From: Candidatus Eremiobacterota bacterium
GTDB lineage: Bacteria; Vulcanimicrobiota; CADAWZ01; Ess09-12
NCBI GenBank assembly: GCA_031082125.1
Contig: JAVHLM010000007.1
Location: 1-64,000, forward strand
Reading direction: 5' to 3'
DNA length: 64,000 nucleotides
Shown here one piece after another: positions 51,198 through 59,638 of the stretch. Both the position numbers and the translations under genes were made by a program. Position 1 is the stretch's first letter, and each line of letters begins with the position of its first letter. A model generated the notes under the pieces. The model made no database searches, was not told where the DNA came from, and saw nothing but the letters and a program-made list of their open reading frames with translations.

Positions 51198-52322
51198 CTA
51201 CTTTGAGCTGACCTTCTTGAGCTCCATTGCGCTCGGCCACCAGTCCCACATCTTGTAAGTCTTGCCGTTGCGCTCGAAGCTGCTCATGAAGTTCTTGGTC
51301 TGGAGGCTCAGCGAGGTGATGCCGACATCCTTGACGCTGACGACTTCGCCCTTGTCGGCTATGCCGTTCTGGTTCTTGTCCTGCCACACTGCGAGGCTCT
51401 TGAGCTCATCGTTTGAAATCTTGTTGTCGTTGTTCCTGTCATAGAGGGAGAGCTTCTCGTAGCCGTTCTCAAAGCCGCCGTTCGAGCCGAAGAGGCACGA
51501 GGCGTCGATTGAGCCGTCAGCCTTGGGAGTCACGAGGAGGCCGTCATTGGGGCCGACCCACTCCATCGCTATCTCGAAGCCGTTGCCGAAGAAGTCCATA
51601 AGCACCATGTTGGACCTGTCGAAGGAAGAGTGGGGGAGGTACTCGCCCTTGGAAGCCTCGAGCTTGCCTGAGCCTGTCATGTCAAGGACGATGGGGCTGA
51701 CGTACTTGTTGCCTGATGTGTCATACACACTGTAGTGCACGCTGTTGGTGGTCATCTGTGATGATGAGCCCAGCTTGTGGGAGCCGCTGTCCTTGTCATA
51801 GCTTACGGCGACGGTGGTGTCGTAAGTGTAGGAGTGGGTGCCCGCTGAGTCGTCATTGCCGGTGATGGTTGCCGTTGATTCGTTGCCCCATTCATCATTT
51901 CCTGACCATGATGCCGTTCTGCCGGGCACCTGGTTCTGGGCCACCCATGCGAGGTTGGTCCAGTTGCTGCTGGCGTTCCATGAGAAGTTGCCCCAGTTCC
52001 ACACGAAGCTCTGCGTGGTGGCGAGCTCGGTGCCCACCGAGGGGGCAACACAGTTAAGAGCTGCGGTATAGGGGTTGCCGAGGTCGGCGCTCATCATCTG
52101 GAGTATGGCGCTGTTGATAAAGAGACCCGAGCTGTACACATACTGGTAGGTGCCGCTCATTGCGCCTGAGACATTGACTGTCCCCTGGTAGAGGGAGCCG
52201 CCGTTGACTGCCGCGTTGTCCACCGTTGCCGCGTTGCCGCTCTGCACCTTGTAGCCTGTCGATGCGAATGCCGTGCCCACTACGAGGCACATAATCACCA
52301 GGAATGCCATCATTTTCTTCAT
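51198..52322 (-). CDS. Secreted EF-hand calcium-binding protein
   Basis: 374 residues. A signal peptide ends at Thr-Ala-Phe-Ala-Ser. Residues 20-210 are Ser/Thr/Asn-rich and look like an extracellular beta domain. From about 220 a domain begins with Val-Leu-Asp-Met-Thr-Gly-Ser-Gly-Lys, and two EF-hand loops follow: Asp-Arg-Asn-Asn-Asp-Asn-Lys-Ile and Asp-Lys-Asn-Gln-Asn-Gly-Ile. It should be exported and stabilised by calcium. It is a single-gene unit with its own promoter, regulatory repeats and terminator, which suggests conditional expression. Confidence 0.7.
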   Translation of the reverse strand: MKKMMAFLVIMCLVVGTAFASTGYKVQSGNAATVDNAAVNGGSLYQGTVNVSGAMSGTYQYVYSSGLFINSAILQMMSADLGNPYTAALNCVAPSVGTELATTQSFVWNWGNFSWNASSNWTNLAWVAQNQVPGRTASWSGNDEWGNESTATITGNDDSAGTHSYTYDTTVAVSYDKDSGSHKLGSSSQMTTNSVHYSVYDTSGNKYVSPIVLDMTGSGKLEASKGEYLPHSSFDRSNMVLMDFFGNGFEIAMEWVGPNDGLLVTPKADGSIDASCLFGSNGGFENGYEKLSLYDRNNDNKISNDELKSLAVWQDKNQNGIADKGEVVSVKDVGITSLSLQTKNFMSSFERNGKTYKMWDWWPSAMELKKVSSK

Positions 52323-52355
52323 TATGTCACATCTCCTTTACATAATTTTTGCTTC

Positions 52356-52383
52356 TGTATATATTATTTCACATGGCTGTTAA
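52356..52383 (-). promoter_or_regulatory. Probable promoter of the EF-hand gene
   Basis: On the minus strand TTAACA (52378-52383), 16 bases and TATACA (52356-52361). Five of six -35 bases match. The start lies about 27 bases before ATG 52322, and AAGGAG follows. Confidence 0.5.
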
Positions 52384-52438
52384 CATAGTGTTAACAATTT
52401 ATTAAGATTTTGTCATAAACTCTATTAAGATTTCGTCA
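52379..52438. promoter_or_regulatory. Repeat-rich operator region upstream of the EF-hand gene
   Basis: On the plus strand TTAACA (52380-52385), five bases, TTAACA (52391-52396) is an exact 11-base direct repeat that also forms a palindrome over 52379-52395. Further out, ATTAAGATTTTGTCA (52401-52415) recurs at 52424-52438 with one change, 23 bases apart. Hexamers at 11-base spacing are the hallmark of PhoP/PhoB-type response-regulator sites. The inner repeat overlaps the -35 box. Confidence 0.55.
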
Positions 52439-52531
52439 CAATCCGATCCGGAGTACCGGGGACAGCCGTCGCGCATGAAAAGGAATTGTGCCTTGCTGCG
52501 GTGAATCACTCGGGAAATAACCGGGGTTCTG

Positions 52532-53002
52532 GTGGAGAGCATGAAAGCCCAAACGGCCTCGTCAAGGCATTCGGATCTTTACAGGAGAAGCAACGAGCTC
52601 ATAGAGCTCGCGAGAAAGACTTTTTCCATCGATCAGGAAGGGAACAGAGCTCTCCTCAAAGTGCCGAGGGAGATTACCCTTGACAACCTTCCCCTTGTTC
52701 TGGACACCTGTCCCATCATCAAGAGAGTCTATATCTACCGCGTGAAGCTCAATTCCATGGAAAAAGGCCCGCCCCTTACCGAGGGCCAGAAGCTGGGCCT
52801 CCTCATTGACTCGGCGAAGGGTATAGCCCAGCTTGCCCACCTGCTCATCAACAACGAGGCCGCTCTGAACAAGGTGAGGGAGCAGCAGGGGGTTCTCACG
52901 AAAGAGGAGGGGCAGCTTCTTGATGACCTTGTCATCGCCCTTTCACGGATACTCCTCTCTAAGAGCATCATCATCAGGCGAAAGGTCTCCCGCAAGGCAT
53001 GA
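52532..53002 (+). CDS. Helical protein of unknown function
   Basis: 156 residues from GTG 52532; ATG 52541 is an alternative. Residues 30-70 contain a beta segment (Leu-Leu-Lys-Val-Pro-Arg-Glu-Ile-Thr-Leu-Asp) and the rest is helical, ending with a basic Ile-Ile-Arg-Arg-Lys-Val-Ser-Arg-Lys. No membrane segment or signal is seen. It converges on the gene at 53012 with ten bases between them. No family recognised. Confidence 0.5.
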   Translation: MESMKAQTASSRHSDLYRRSNELIELARKTFSIDQEGNRALLKVPREITLDNLPLVLDTCPIIKRVYIYRVKLNSMEKGPPLTEGQKLGLLIDSAKGIAQLAHLLINNEAALNKVREQQGVLTKEEGQLLDDLVIALSRILLSKSIIIRRKVSRKA

Positions 53003-53011
53003 CCGGCCCGC

Positions 53012-53737
53012 TCATTCTTTTTTCCTGAAAAGGTCCAGGAAGCGGTCCTCGTATTCCTCAAAGACCCCCCAGGCATCCAGTTCCTTTTTCAGCAGCGAGG
53101 GGTCTGTCTTTCCCGATTCAACCTCCCTGAAAAGCCTCTCTATGTGGAAACGGCTCTCACCTGTGACACCAGACCGGTCTACGGAGAGCATGCCGAGCGA
53201 CCCGAGCTCGGAGAGGTTGCTTTTCAGAGATTGTCCTGTGAAGCTGTATATAAAGAGCATGAGAGAGACATCCCAGAGCTTTCTGTCACCTTTGATGACG
53301 GCCGCGAAGGGCTCGTTTTCCCTGTCCAGGTCTTCTCCGAGCTTTCGCGCGACTTCCTCGAGGGGCGTGGTGACTACCTCCATGGACTTGAAGTCGTTGG
53401 AATACTGGTACATGATTCCCGGCTCGCAGGGACCGTAGGCTTCGATAAGGTGCCGGGCATAAACGCTGCCGTGCTCGAATCCCTGAAAGATGTTCCTGAG
53501 GTAATTCGGCGTGATGATCCTGGGCTTTTCCGCAATCACGTACCCCTCTCTCAGGACAGTGTCGTCAGAGTTGTCAAGAAGCCCCTTGTACACGGGATCG
53601 GTGAGGATGTAGTAATGGATTCTCGTGTTTCCGAAAGTGGTGAGCACATTCCTGGGGGAGCGGAGGATCTGGGTGTTCTGTGCCGTGGCAATCAGTTCCA
53701 TGTGATGTTCTTCCACTCTTTGAGTCCCCTCTCTCAC
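53012..53737 (-). CDS. Conserved-looking protein of unknown function
   Basis: About 241 residues from GTG 53737, or 229 from ATG 53701. GTG 53737 overlaps the upstream HAD stop by four bases (GTGA), which favours coupling. The protein has no signal, membrane segment or cysteine cluster. The N-terminal third is beta-rich (Thr-Arg-Ile-His-Tyr-Tyr-Ile-Leu-Thr-Asp-Pro), the middle has Val-Val-Thr-Thr-Pro-Leu-Glu-Glu-Val, and the last third is helical and acidic. I do not recognise a family. Confidence 0.6.
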   Translation of the reverse strand: MREGTQRVEEHHMELIATAQNTQILRSPRNVLTTFGNTRIHYYILTDPVYKGLLDNSDDTVLREGYVIAEKPRIITPNYLRNIFQGFEHGSVYARHLIEAYGPCEPGIMYQYSNDFKSMEVVTTPLEEVARKLGEDLDRENEPFAAVIKGDRKLWDVSLMLFIYSFTGQSLKSNLSELGSLGMLSVDRSGVTGESRFHIERLFREVESGKTDPSLLKKELDAWGVFEEYEDRFLDLFRKKE

Positions 53738-54456
53738 TGCATTCCCTGGAAGCCCCTGTCAAGCCTGGCAAGAAGCTCCAGGAATCCCCCGGTGCTCTTT
53801 ACGGTATATTCGGCCCTCCAGAGCTTTTTCCCCCTTGCCGCGCGGTAAATCCCGCCCCTCGCGATCCTTACGGTGAGCATCCCCATGGCCTTTGGCGTGA
53901 CGAAATCCTTGAGGACATTGTCGCCGAGCACGGCGATTGAGCATGGAGGGATCTCCCACTCTTTCAGGATCTTTTCGTATGACCGGGGGTGGGGCTTGAA
54001 ATATTCTCTGCTCTCATTGATGATGAGGGGGGAAAAAAGACTCCCGATGCCAAGAGCCCCGATCTTCCGCTCCTGCATGGCCCTGTCGCCGTCGGTGATG
54101 AGAGCCAGCAGGAAATTCCCGGCGAGATAAGGCAGGCTTTCTCCGGCGTCCTCATAAAGCCGGTAAGAGCCTGAGGGCCTGTGGCGGCGGTAGAGGGAGA
54201 GCAGCTGTGAGATGTCCTGCTCAGAGTAAGGCATGGCGTTTTCCTCAAGGACCCTGTTGAAGAGGAGCTTTCTTTCGCCGCGGTCAAAGAGCTCCCGGAG
54301 CTCTCCGAGAGCTCTTTCTGCAACCAGGCCGAACCGCCTCTCCATTTCCTCTGCAACGGCCATGAATCCGGAGTAAACAAACTCCTTCTCAGGCGCAAGG
54401 GTATCATCCAGGTCCAGGATGATACCCTTGAAGTGCTGAAAAGAGCCCGATACCAC
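53734..54456 (-). CDS. HAD-superfamily phosphatase-like hydrolase
   Basis: 240 residues. Motif I is Leu-Asp-Leu-Asp-Asp-Thr-Leu with the nucleophile Asp, motif II Leu-Ile-Thr-Asp-Gly, motif III a Lys in Phe-Lys-Pro-His-Pro and motif IV Leu-Gly-Asp-Asn. A helical cap of about 70 residues lies after motif I. It should remove phosphate from a small molecule, such as a sugar phosphate or nucleotide. GTG 54456 follows the upstream stop directly. Confidence 0.8.
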   Translation of the reverse strand: MVSGSFQHFKGIILDLDDTLAPEKEFVYSGFMAVAEEMERRFGLVAERALGELRELFDRGERKLLFNRVLEENAMPYSEQDISQLLSLYRRHRPSGSYRLYEDAGESLPYLAGNFLLALITDGDRAMQERKIGALGIGSLFSPLIINESREYFKPHPRSYEKILKEWEIPPCSIAVLGDNVLKDFVTPKAMGMLTVRIARGGIYRAARGKKLWRAEYTVKSTGGFLELLARLDRGFQGMQ

Positions 54457-56895
54457 TTAGCGGCGCCCGCCCCTGAAGCCACCGAAGCCTCCCCTGAAGC
54501 CTCCAAAGCCGCCACTTCTGCCCCAGCCGCCACCGCCCCAGTCCCTGTCGAAGGACTCGGCCCTGTGGAAGCCTCCTCCCCAGTCGCCGCCCCACGAAGA
54601 AGCAGCAGCGCGCTGCTCGCCGGCCTGGCGCGACCACTGGTGATCTTCCAGGGAGTTGACGGTGCCGGCGTTCTGGACATTGTTCCATGAGCCCCTGTTG
54701 TCAACCTGCTGCCAGCCGCTCCCCGTATTGCGGTACACGCTCCCGTCGCGCTCGGCATAGTAGTTGTTACCTGCCTGCTGGACATGGGTGGTCTGGCCGC
54801 CGGGGCCCGTTACCTTCCCCGCTCCCACGGTCTCTTTTGACCCCGAGCCCGCATTGCCGACGTTGACGCGCTCGCCGGATGCCGAAGCGCCGGTCCTGGG
54901 GTTGTAGGTGCCGCCGCGGCTGCCGTAAGCATAGTTTCCCGTGTAGACATTCTCGACGCCGGCCCTCTGCCCGGCAGAGATCTGCCCTGTCACTGAATTG
55001 TAGGAGTGGCCGACCTTGCTTGCCCAGGCGTTCCCTGTCCACGCGTTGTAGCCTCCCGATGTCCTTGTCACGACGCCCGTATTGCCCCAGCGGGAATATA
55101 CGTTGCCTGTCGTGGCCGACCAGCTGTTCGGCCCCCAGCGGGGATAATTACCTGCCCATCCGCCATAGCCCCACCCGTAGGGCATGGCTCCCCAGTAAGG
55201 AGCCACTCCCCAGCACCAGTCCGCCATAGCGTCGCCGTAGGCCCATCCGAGTCCGAAGCCGATTGCCCAGTTCGTCCAGGGAGTCCACGCGGGATTCGCC
55301 GCGTAGCCGTAAGTTACTGGAGCGGGGTACCAGCCGTCGTCGTCGTAGTAGTCCGTGTAATCATAGCCTGTACCGTACACGATGGTATTGTCGGGCGATA
55401 CCGCGGTTCCCATGTAGCCTGGGGTATATCCCGAGGTCACGGTATCGGGGGTGGAGCCGTACACTTTGACGAAAGTGACATAGTAAAGGGGGGAACTGGG
55501 AGGGATGGAGTAAATCACCGCAGGGACTTTGGTGGCGGCGCTCCATGTGCCGGCAAGCGAGGTGGCGGAGAACCAGAGGCCGTTCACGCATGCGTACCAG
55601 GTTTTCTCATCGACGCGGATGAGGGGAGTCGCTGAGTTCAGCACATAGGAGAGGGGAGTCCCGGCGATTGTCTGGAGCTTCGGATCGCCGTTTATCTGGG
55701 GAGTGAACTTCGCCTGGCTGATGTTCACCGTGGCCGTCTGCGGTATCTGGTTTGATATGAGGGCCTCCTGGGCCTGCGGAGTTCCGGGCACTGAGGCCTT
55801 GGCATTCTCCTTGGGGCTCGCGTCGGGTATCTTGGCGAAATCGGCCGGGAGAGCAGACGCGGCAATATACTGCCAGGGGCCCTTGAAATCGGGGGCCCAG
55901 AACCAGCGGCCCGTGACCAGCAGATAGGTCCGCTGATCATAAAGGGATTTAAAGACATTGCCGGTGGTGTTCTTGAGATAGAGGAGCATGGTCCCGTCAA
56001 GAGGCACCCAGCTGGGAGTGCCGTCGGTCACCACGAGCTCCGTGGGAGTCGTGACTACGTAGATATCGGGTGCAGAAGAGGAAAGGGAGGGCTTTGCCTT
56101 TGTCTTGTCGTCAGGCTGGCCTTCCATCAGGTCAACGGTATTCTGTTTCGCCAGGCCCTGGGCGATGGCGTCGGCACCTTGCGGGGTGCTGTCCGACACT
56201 GTCCAGGGACCTGAAAGGGCCGGGGCCTCCATGAACCCGTCAAAGAGGTGGAGGTAGAGCTGGCCTGAAGAGTCTTTGAAGACAAGGGCCCTCGAGTTGA
56301 GGATTCTCTGAAGGCTGCTCCCCTTTACGGCCGCCCAGATGGGGGTGCCGTCAACAGAGACAAGCACGGCCGGCTTCTGTGAAAAAATTACGGCTGGAGG
56401 ACTGTTCTGAAGAGGCACGGCGTTGCCTGCCTGCTGCTGCCCCAGTATTGAAAGCGAAGCCTGGAGCTGGTCCAGAGGCATGGTGGCATTGCCGTTCGCA
56501 GCGGTGCTCTGGATGTCCTGGCGGTACTGTTCCGCCTTGTCGGGCGCTGAGGGGAACACGGCTTTTGTCACGTTGATATCATGAAAATAGACTGTACGGG
56601 ACACTTTGTCGGTATAGGTTCCGGCGCTGATCTGAACGACGCCGAAGACAGGCTCCTTTGAGTCCTGGGAGAGGGCCGACACGGCGGCATGGGCCTCGAG
56701 GGTGAAGGTGTCCCAGCTGTCTAGCTGGGGCTGGTAAATGGTATAGGTTATGCCGTTTACCACGGCTGTCTTTGGCCATTTGTCAGGAGCGACATCGCTG
56801 GAAGAGGGCTGCTGCCCATAAACCGGGGGCACCGCCGCTGCCATAACCGCGAAAATAAGGACAAGAACAAGGGAAATGAAAAACCTGCCTGCCAT
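54457..56895 (-). CDS. Large exported tryptophan/glycine-rich repeat protein
   Basis: About 812 residues from ATG 56895. A signal peptide ends near Val-Tyr-Gly-Gln-Gln. Residues 150-480 hold four loose 70-90 residue repeats with Gly-Thr-Pro-x-Trp, Leu-Tyr-Leu and Gly-Pro-Trp endings. Proteins of this type are sometimes annotated as carbohydrate-binding family V/XII. The C-terminal 300 residues are Gly/Trp/Tyr/Asn-rich, end in Gly-Gly-Phe-Arg-Gly repeats and look extracellular or disordered. GAAGGTGAC precedes the start. Sugar binding is unproven. Confidence 0.65.
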   Translation of the reverse strand: MAGRFFISLVLVLIFAVMAAAVPPVYGQQPSSSDVAPDKWPKTAVVNGITYTIYQPQLDSWDTFTLEAHAAVSALSQDSKEPVFGVVQISAGTYTDKVSRTVYFHDINVTKAVFPSAPDKAEQYRQDIQSTAANGNATMPLDQLQASLSILGQQQAGNAVPLQNSPPAVIFSQKPAVLVSVDGTPIWAAVKGSSLQRILNSRALVFKDSSGQLYLHLFDGFMEAPALSGPWTVSDSTPQGADAIAQGLAKQNTVDLMEGQPDDKTKAKPSLSSSAPDIYVVTTPTELVVTDGTPSWVPLDGTMLLYLKNTTGNVFKSLYDQRTYLLVTGRWFWAPDFKGPWQYIAASALPADFAKIPDASPKENAKASVPGTPQAQEALISNQIPQTATVNISQAKFTPQINGDPKLQTIAGTPLSYVLNSATPLIRVDEKTWYACVNGLWFSATSLAGTWSAATKVPAVIYSIPPSSPLYYVTFVKVYGSTPDTVTSGYTPGYMGTAVSPDNTIVYGTGYDYTDYYDDDGWYPAPVTYGYAANPAWTPWTNWAIGFGLGWAYGDAMADWCWGVAPYWGAMPYGWGYGGWAGNYPRWGPNSWSATTGNVYSRWGNTGVVTRTSGGYNAWTGNAWASKVGHSYNSVTGQISAGQRAGVENVYTGNYAYGSRGGTYNPRTGASASGERVNVGNAGSGSKETVGAGKVTGPGGQTTHVQQAGNNYYAERDGSVYRNTGSGWQQVDNRGSWNNVQNAGTVNSLEDHQWSRQAGEQRAAASSWGGDWGGGFHRAESFDRDWGGGGWGRSGGFGGFRGGFGGFRGGRR

Positions 56896-57134
56896 ACATG
56901 TCACCTTCCTTCTGAATAAATAGGACTTCCCGGGAGGCCTTCCCATTGATATATTTCTCAAAGGCCACCCTCACAATATTACCGCACTGAGGGCTCTTTT
57001 CCTCTCAAAATCCTCGCAGGGGCGGGAGAAATATTTCCCCGCCACGAAAGGAGAGGAATCTCCCTCCCCCGGGAATAAATTATCAGAGTGGCGCACCTGA
57101 AGATGCGTCCCTGTCACAGAGGAAGAGAGAATTG

Positions 57135-58373
57135 ATGATGGACGGAACGAAAGAGCCTGTCAGCGCAGAGGGCCCCGGGCAGGGAGAAGGCTGGCTTTAC
57201 TACTGCCCCCGGTGTGGCAGGGCATTCCCTACCGCCGGGGCCCTGAAGGGCATATGCCCCTGCGGTGCCGTGCCCCTCGAGCCCTCGGAGCTGAGGGACA
57301 TGAGAGAGAGCCTTTTCCCTCTGATAAGCCGGTATTTACCCATTGAATGGATTGCTCTTGAGGGGGCTTCTTTTTACTTTCCCGTACCTGAGGGAGTGAA
57401 GCTCCCTGCAGAGCTGGTGCAGAAGCTTTCCGATGAAGGCTTCATACCCTTCATACGGAGGAGGGAGGGGATCCGCTTCTGCCGTCTCCTGAAAGTGGGC
57501 AGGAGGGGGAAGGGGCAGAATGTCATCCTTCACCTTGTGCTTCTGGTGCTCACCATTATCACCACCACTCTGACAGGCTACTTCATGAGCTATGATCTCT
57601 ATGCGATGAAGCTCATCAAGAACATATGGGGGGGCGCCGCAGGGTTTTCCCTGGGGCTCCTCTTCATCCTGGGAAGCCACGAGCTGGCCCACTGGGTCAC
57701 GGCAAGAAAAAATGGCATTCAGGCGAGCTTTCCTTATTTCATCCCCATGATCCCCGTGCTGTCCCTTGGGACTCTCGGCGCCGTCATCAATATCAGGACC
57801 CCTCCCCCCGACAGGGAGGCGATGGTAAAGCTTGGTGCGAGCGGTCCCCTTACGGGCGTATTGGCGTCAGTGATCGTGATAGCCGTTGGCCTCTCAATGT
57901 CGCCTCTTGTCGATATCACAGGCATAAAGCCCCCTTATATCTCCCTGGGCGATCCTCTCCTGTTTCATTATCTTGCCTATGGCTTCAGGGCGATACCCGA
58001 GGGGAAGGATATCATGCTGCATCCCCTGGCGCTCGCAGGGTGGTTTGCCCTCCTAATCAATGGCTTCAACCTTCTGCCTGTCGGCCAGCTTGACGGTGGT
58101 CATATTACAAGGGCCTTCATGCCTGCAAAAGCGCACCGTATTCTCTCTTTTCTGGTGGTGGCAGTGCTGATTCTGCTGGGATTGCTTTACTGGAAAGGCT
58201 GGATCACCCTGGCCGTCCTTGCCCTGGTTTTTGCCCTTGCCGGGAATCCCGGCTCAATAGATGATGACAGGCCGCCCGGCAGGACGGGAAAGATACTTGC
58301 CCTTGCGGCACTTCTGGTTTTTCTGGTGAGCGTGAATATTGAGCCGTTGAAAATGGTGATGCCGCCTCAATAG
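57135..58373 (+). CDS. M50 site-2-protease-like membrane metalloprotease with zinc ribbon
   Basis: About 412 residues. A zinc ribbon (Cys-Pro-Arg-Cys-Gly, Cys-Pro-Cys-Gly) near the start is followed by a domain of about 90 residues and six or more membrane helices. The active site Ser-His-Glu-Leu-Ala-His-Trp and the third ligand in Asn-Leu-Leu-Pro-Val-Gly-Gln-Leu-Asp-Gly-Gly-His define an M50 intramembrane protease, nearest to the plant EGY type. It should cut membrane-anchored regulators; no anti-sigma factor lies beside it. ATG 57135 is chosen over TTG 57132. Confidence 0.85.
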   Translation: MMDGTKEPVSAEGPGQGEGWLYYCPRCGRAFPTAGALKGICPCGAVPLEPSELRDMRESLFPLISRYLPIEWIALEGASFYFPVPEGVKLPAELVQKLSDEGFIPFIRRREGIRFCRLLKVGRRGKGQNVILHLVLLVLTIITTTLTGYFMSYDLYAMKLIKNIWGGAAGFSLGLLFILGSHELAHWVTARKNGIQASFPYFIPMIPVLSLGTLGAVINIRTPPPDREAMVKLGASGPLTGVLASVIVIAVGLSMSPLVDITGIKPPYISLGDPLLFHYLAYGFRAIPEGKDIMLHPLALAGWFALLINGFNLLPVGQLDGGHITRAFMPAKAHRILSFLVVAVLILLGLLYWKGWITLAVLALVFALAGNPGSIDDDRPPGRTGKILALAALLVFLVSVNIEPLKMVMPPQ

Positions 58374-58388
58374 AGGCTTGGCTTCCTT

Positions 58389-59423
58389 TCAGCTTTCAGC
58401 CTCATCAAAGAAGCGTACTTCCTCATCCATTCTTGCCCCGTCCTCCTGGGCCTGCTTGTCAATGAGGGGATAAAACTGGCTTCCCTGCATCATTTTCCTG
58501 GAACCGTAAAGAAGCTCTGTCCATCCCTCCTGCATCCTGCCGAGGTCAAAAGTGAGGAGGCAGAGCCTTATCTTGTTCATGGAGATATTCACGATATTGA
58601 GGCCGTCCATGAGCGCCCAGCCAATCTGTATGATTCCTTCCCTCGCCTTGCCGATGGTCTCCTTGAAGAGCACCTTTTCTGTCTTGAGCTTGGTCCTGTG
58701 GAGGAGAGCAAGGAGCCAGTCCACCTCTCCGATAAACTCTCTCATGGAGATATCGCTCTTTGTCATCTTGAGAAAATTTTTCTGCAGGTTTGCCAGGTGT
58801 TTGGGGAAGAGGAGGCCACCAGTGGTGATCTCTATCTCCATGTCGATGGTGCTCATAAGATCGAACTCCTTGGAGATCTCCTCGGTGGCCATGGCGAAGA
58901 CGTGCTTGCATTTCTTGCAGTACACTTCTCCGGGCACGTTTATGTAGCCGCAGTCAGGGCATTCCTTGCCTCCCATGGCAAGCTGGTAGCGCTGGAAGTT
59001 CTTGTTGGCCTGCGACATCTGCTTGAAGGCAGATACAAGAATATGGAGGCCCTGGGCAATGTGCTTGGTGTCGGAGTCCACAAAATAGAGGAGAAGCTCG
59101 GCGAGGGCCTTTTCCTGCTCCTCGAAGGCCTTGAGAATTTTCTGGGCCTCCTTGTCGATGACCTCGGGGAGCTGGGCCTCCGAGTAGATGGTGAGGAAGT
59201 TCCGGTATGATTCAAAAAAACGAAGCTGCAGGTTCTTGATCTTTTCCTCAAGGATGGCCTTCCCGAGCTTTTCCTCTCCTACGGCAATGGCCACGGCTAT
59301 AAGCTCGTTGATGAAATAGGATTCAGTGACGTTGGGGATCTCGAGGCCTATAAGGCGTGAATCGGCATGGACCCCGTCACCGAACCATGACTCCTTGACA
59401 GATTTCGCGATGTTTCCTTCCAT
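58389..59423 (-). CDS. Zinc-ribbon protein with two helical domains
   Basis: 344 residues. Two long helical regions (1-150 and 200-344) flank a zinc ribbon Cys-Pro-Asp-Cys-Gly, Cys-Lys-Lys-Cys near residues 155-175. There is no signal or membrane segment. The helices are rich in Leu, Glu and Lys. The plan resembles the 12301-12849 protein, in which the ribbon comes first. It converges on the M50 protease gene with 15 bases between. No function can be given. Confidence 0.6.
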   Translation of the reverse strand: MEGNIAKSVKESWFGDGVHADSRLIGLEIPNVTESYFINELIAVAIAVGEEKLGKAILEEKIKNLQLRFFESYRNFLTIYSEAQLPEVIDKEAQKILKAFEEQEKALAELLLYFVDSDTKHIAQGLHILVSAFKQMSQANKNFQRYQLAMGGKECPDCGYINVPGEVYCKKCKHVFAMATEEISKEFDLMSTIDMEIEITTGGLLFPKHLANLQKNFLKMTKSDISMREFIGEVDWLLALLHRTKLKTEKVLFKETIGKAREGIIQIGWALMDGLNIVNISMNKIRLCLLTFDLGRMQEGWTELLYGSRKMMQGSQFYPLIDKQAQEDGARMDEEVRFFDEAES

Positions 59424-59583
59424 TGTGCCGGAAGCTTTCTCCTTACCTTGTGAGGTTCCGCAGGCTCACGTAATAAAAAAACCAGATGATCCCGTGGTTC
59501 ATAATGAGCGTGAGTATATAAAGAATAATGACTTATTACACAAGGGGAGGCAATCTCCTTCAACGGCGTGGGAAGAGAGAAGC

Positions 59584-59618
59584 AAAAAAAAGAGGCACCG
59601 GCACGGTGCCGGCGCCTC
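59584..59618 (-). terminator. Rho-independent terminator of dnaK
   Basis: On the minus strand GAGGCGCCGGCA pairs with TGCCGGTGCCTC (59592-59603 with 59607-59618; one G-U) around a three-base loop, followed by eight T. It lies 20 bases after the dnaK stop. Confidence 0.92.
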
Positions 59619-59638
59619 GCCTGGAGCGGAGGGACCTG

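Noticed and set aside
51064-51387. N-terminal extension of the propeller protein
   Set aside because: It runs back over the EF-hand gene and its terminator, while ATG 51063 has a ribosome site and a signal peptide.
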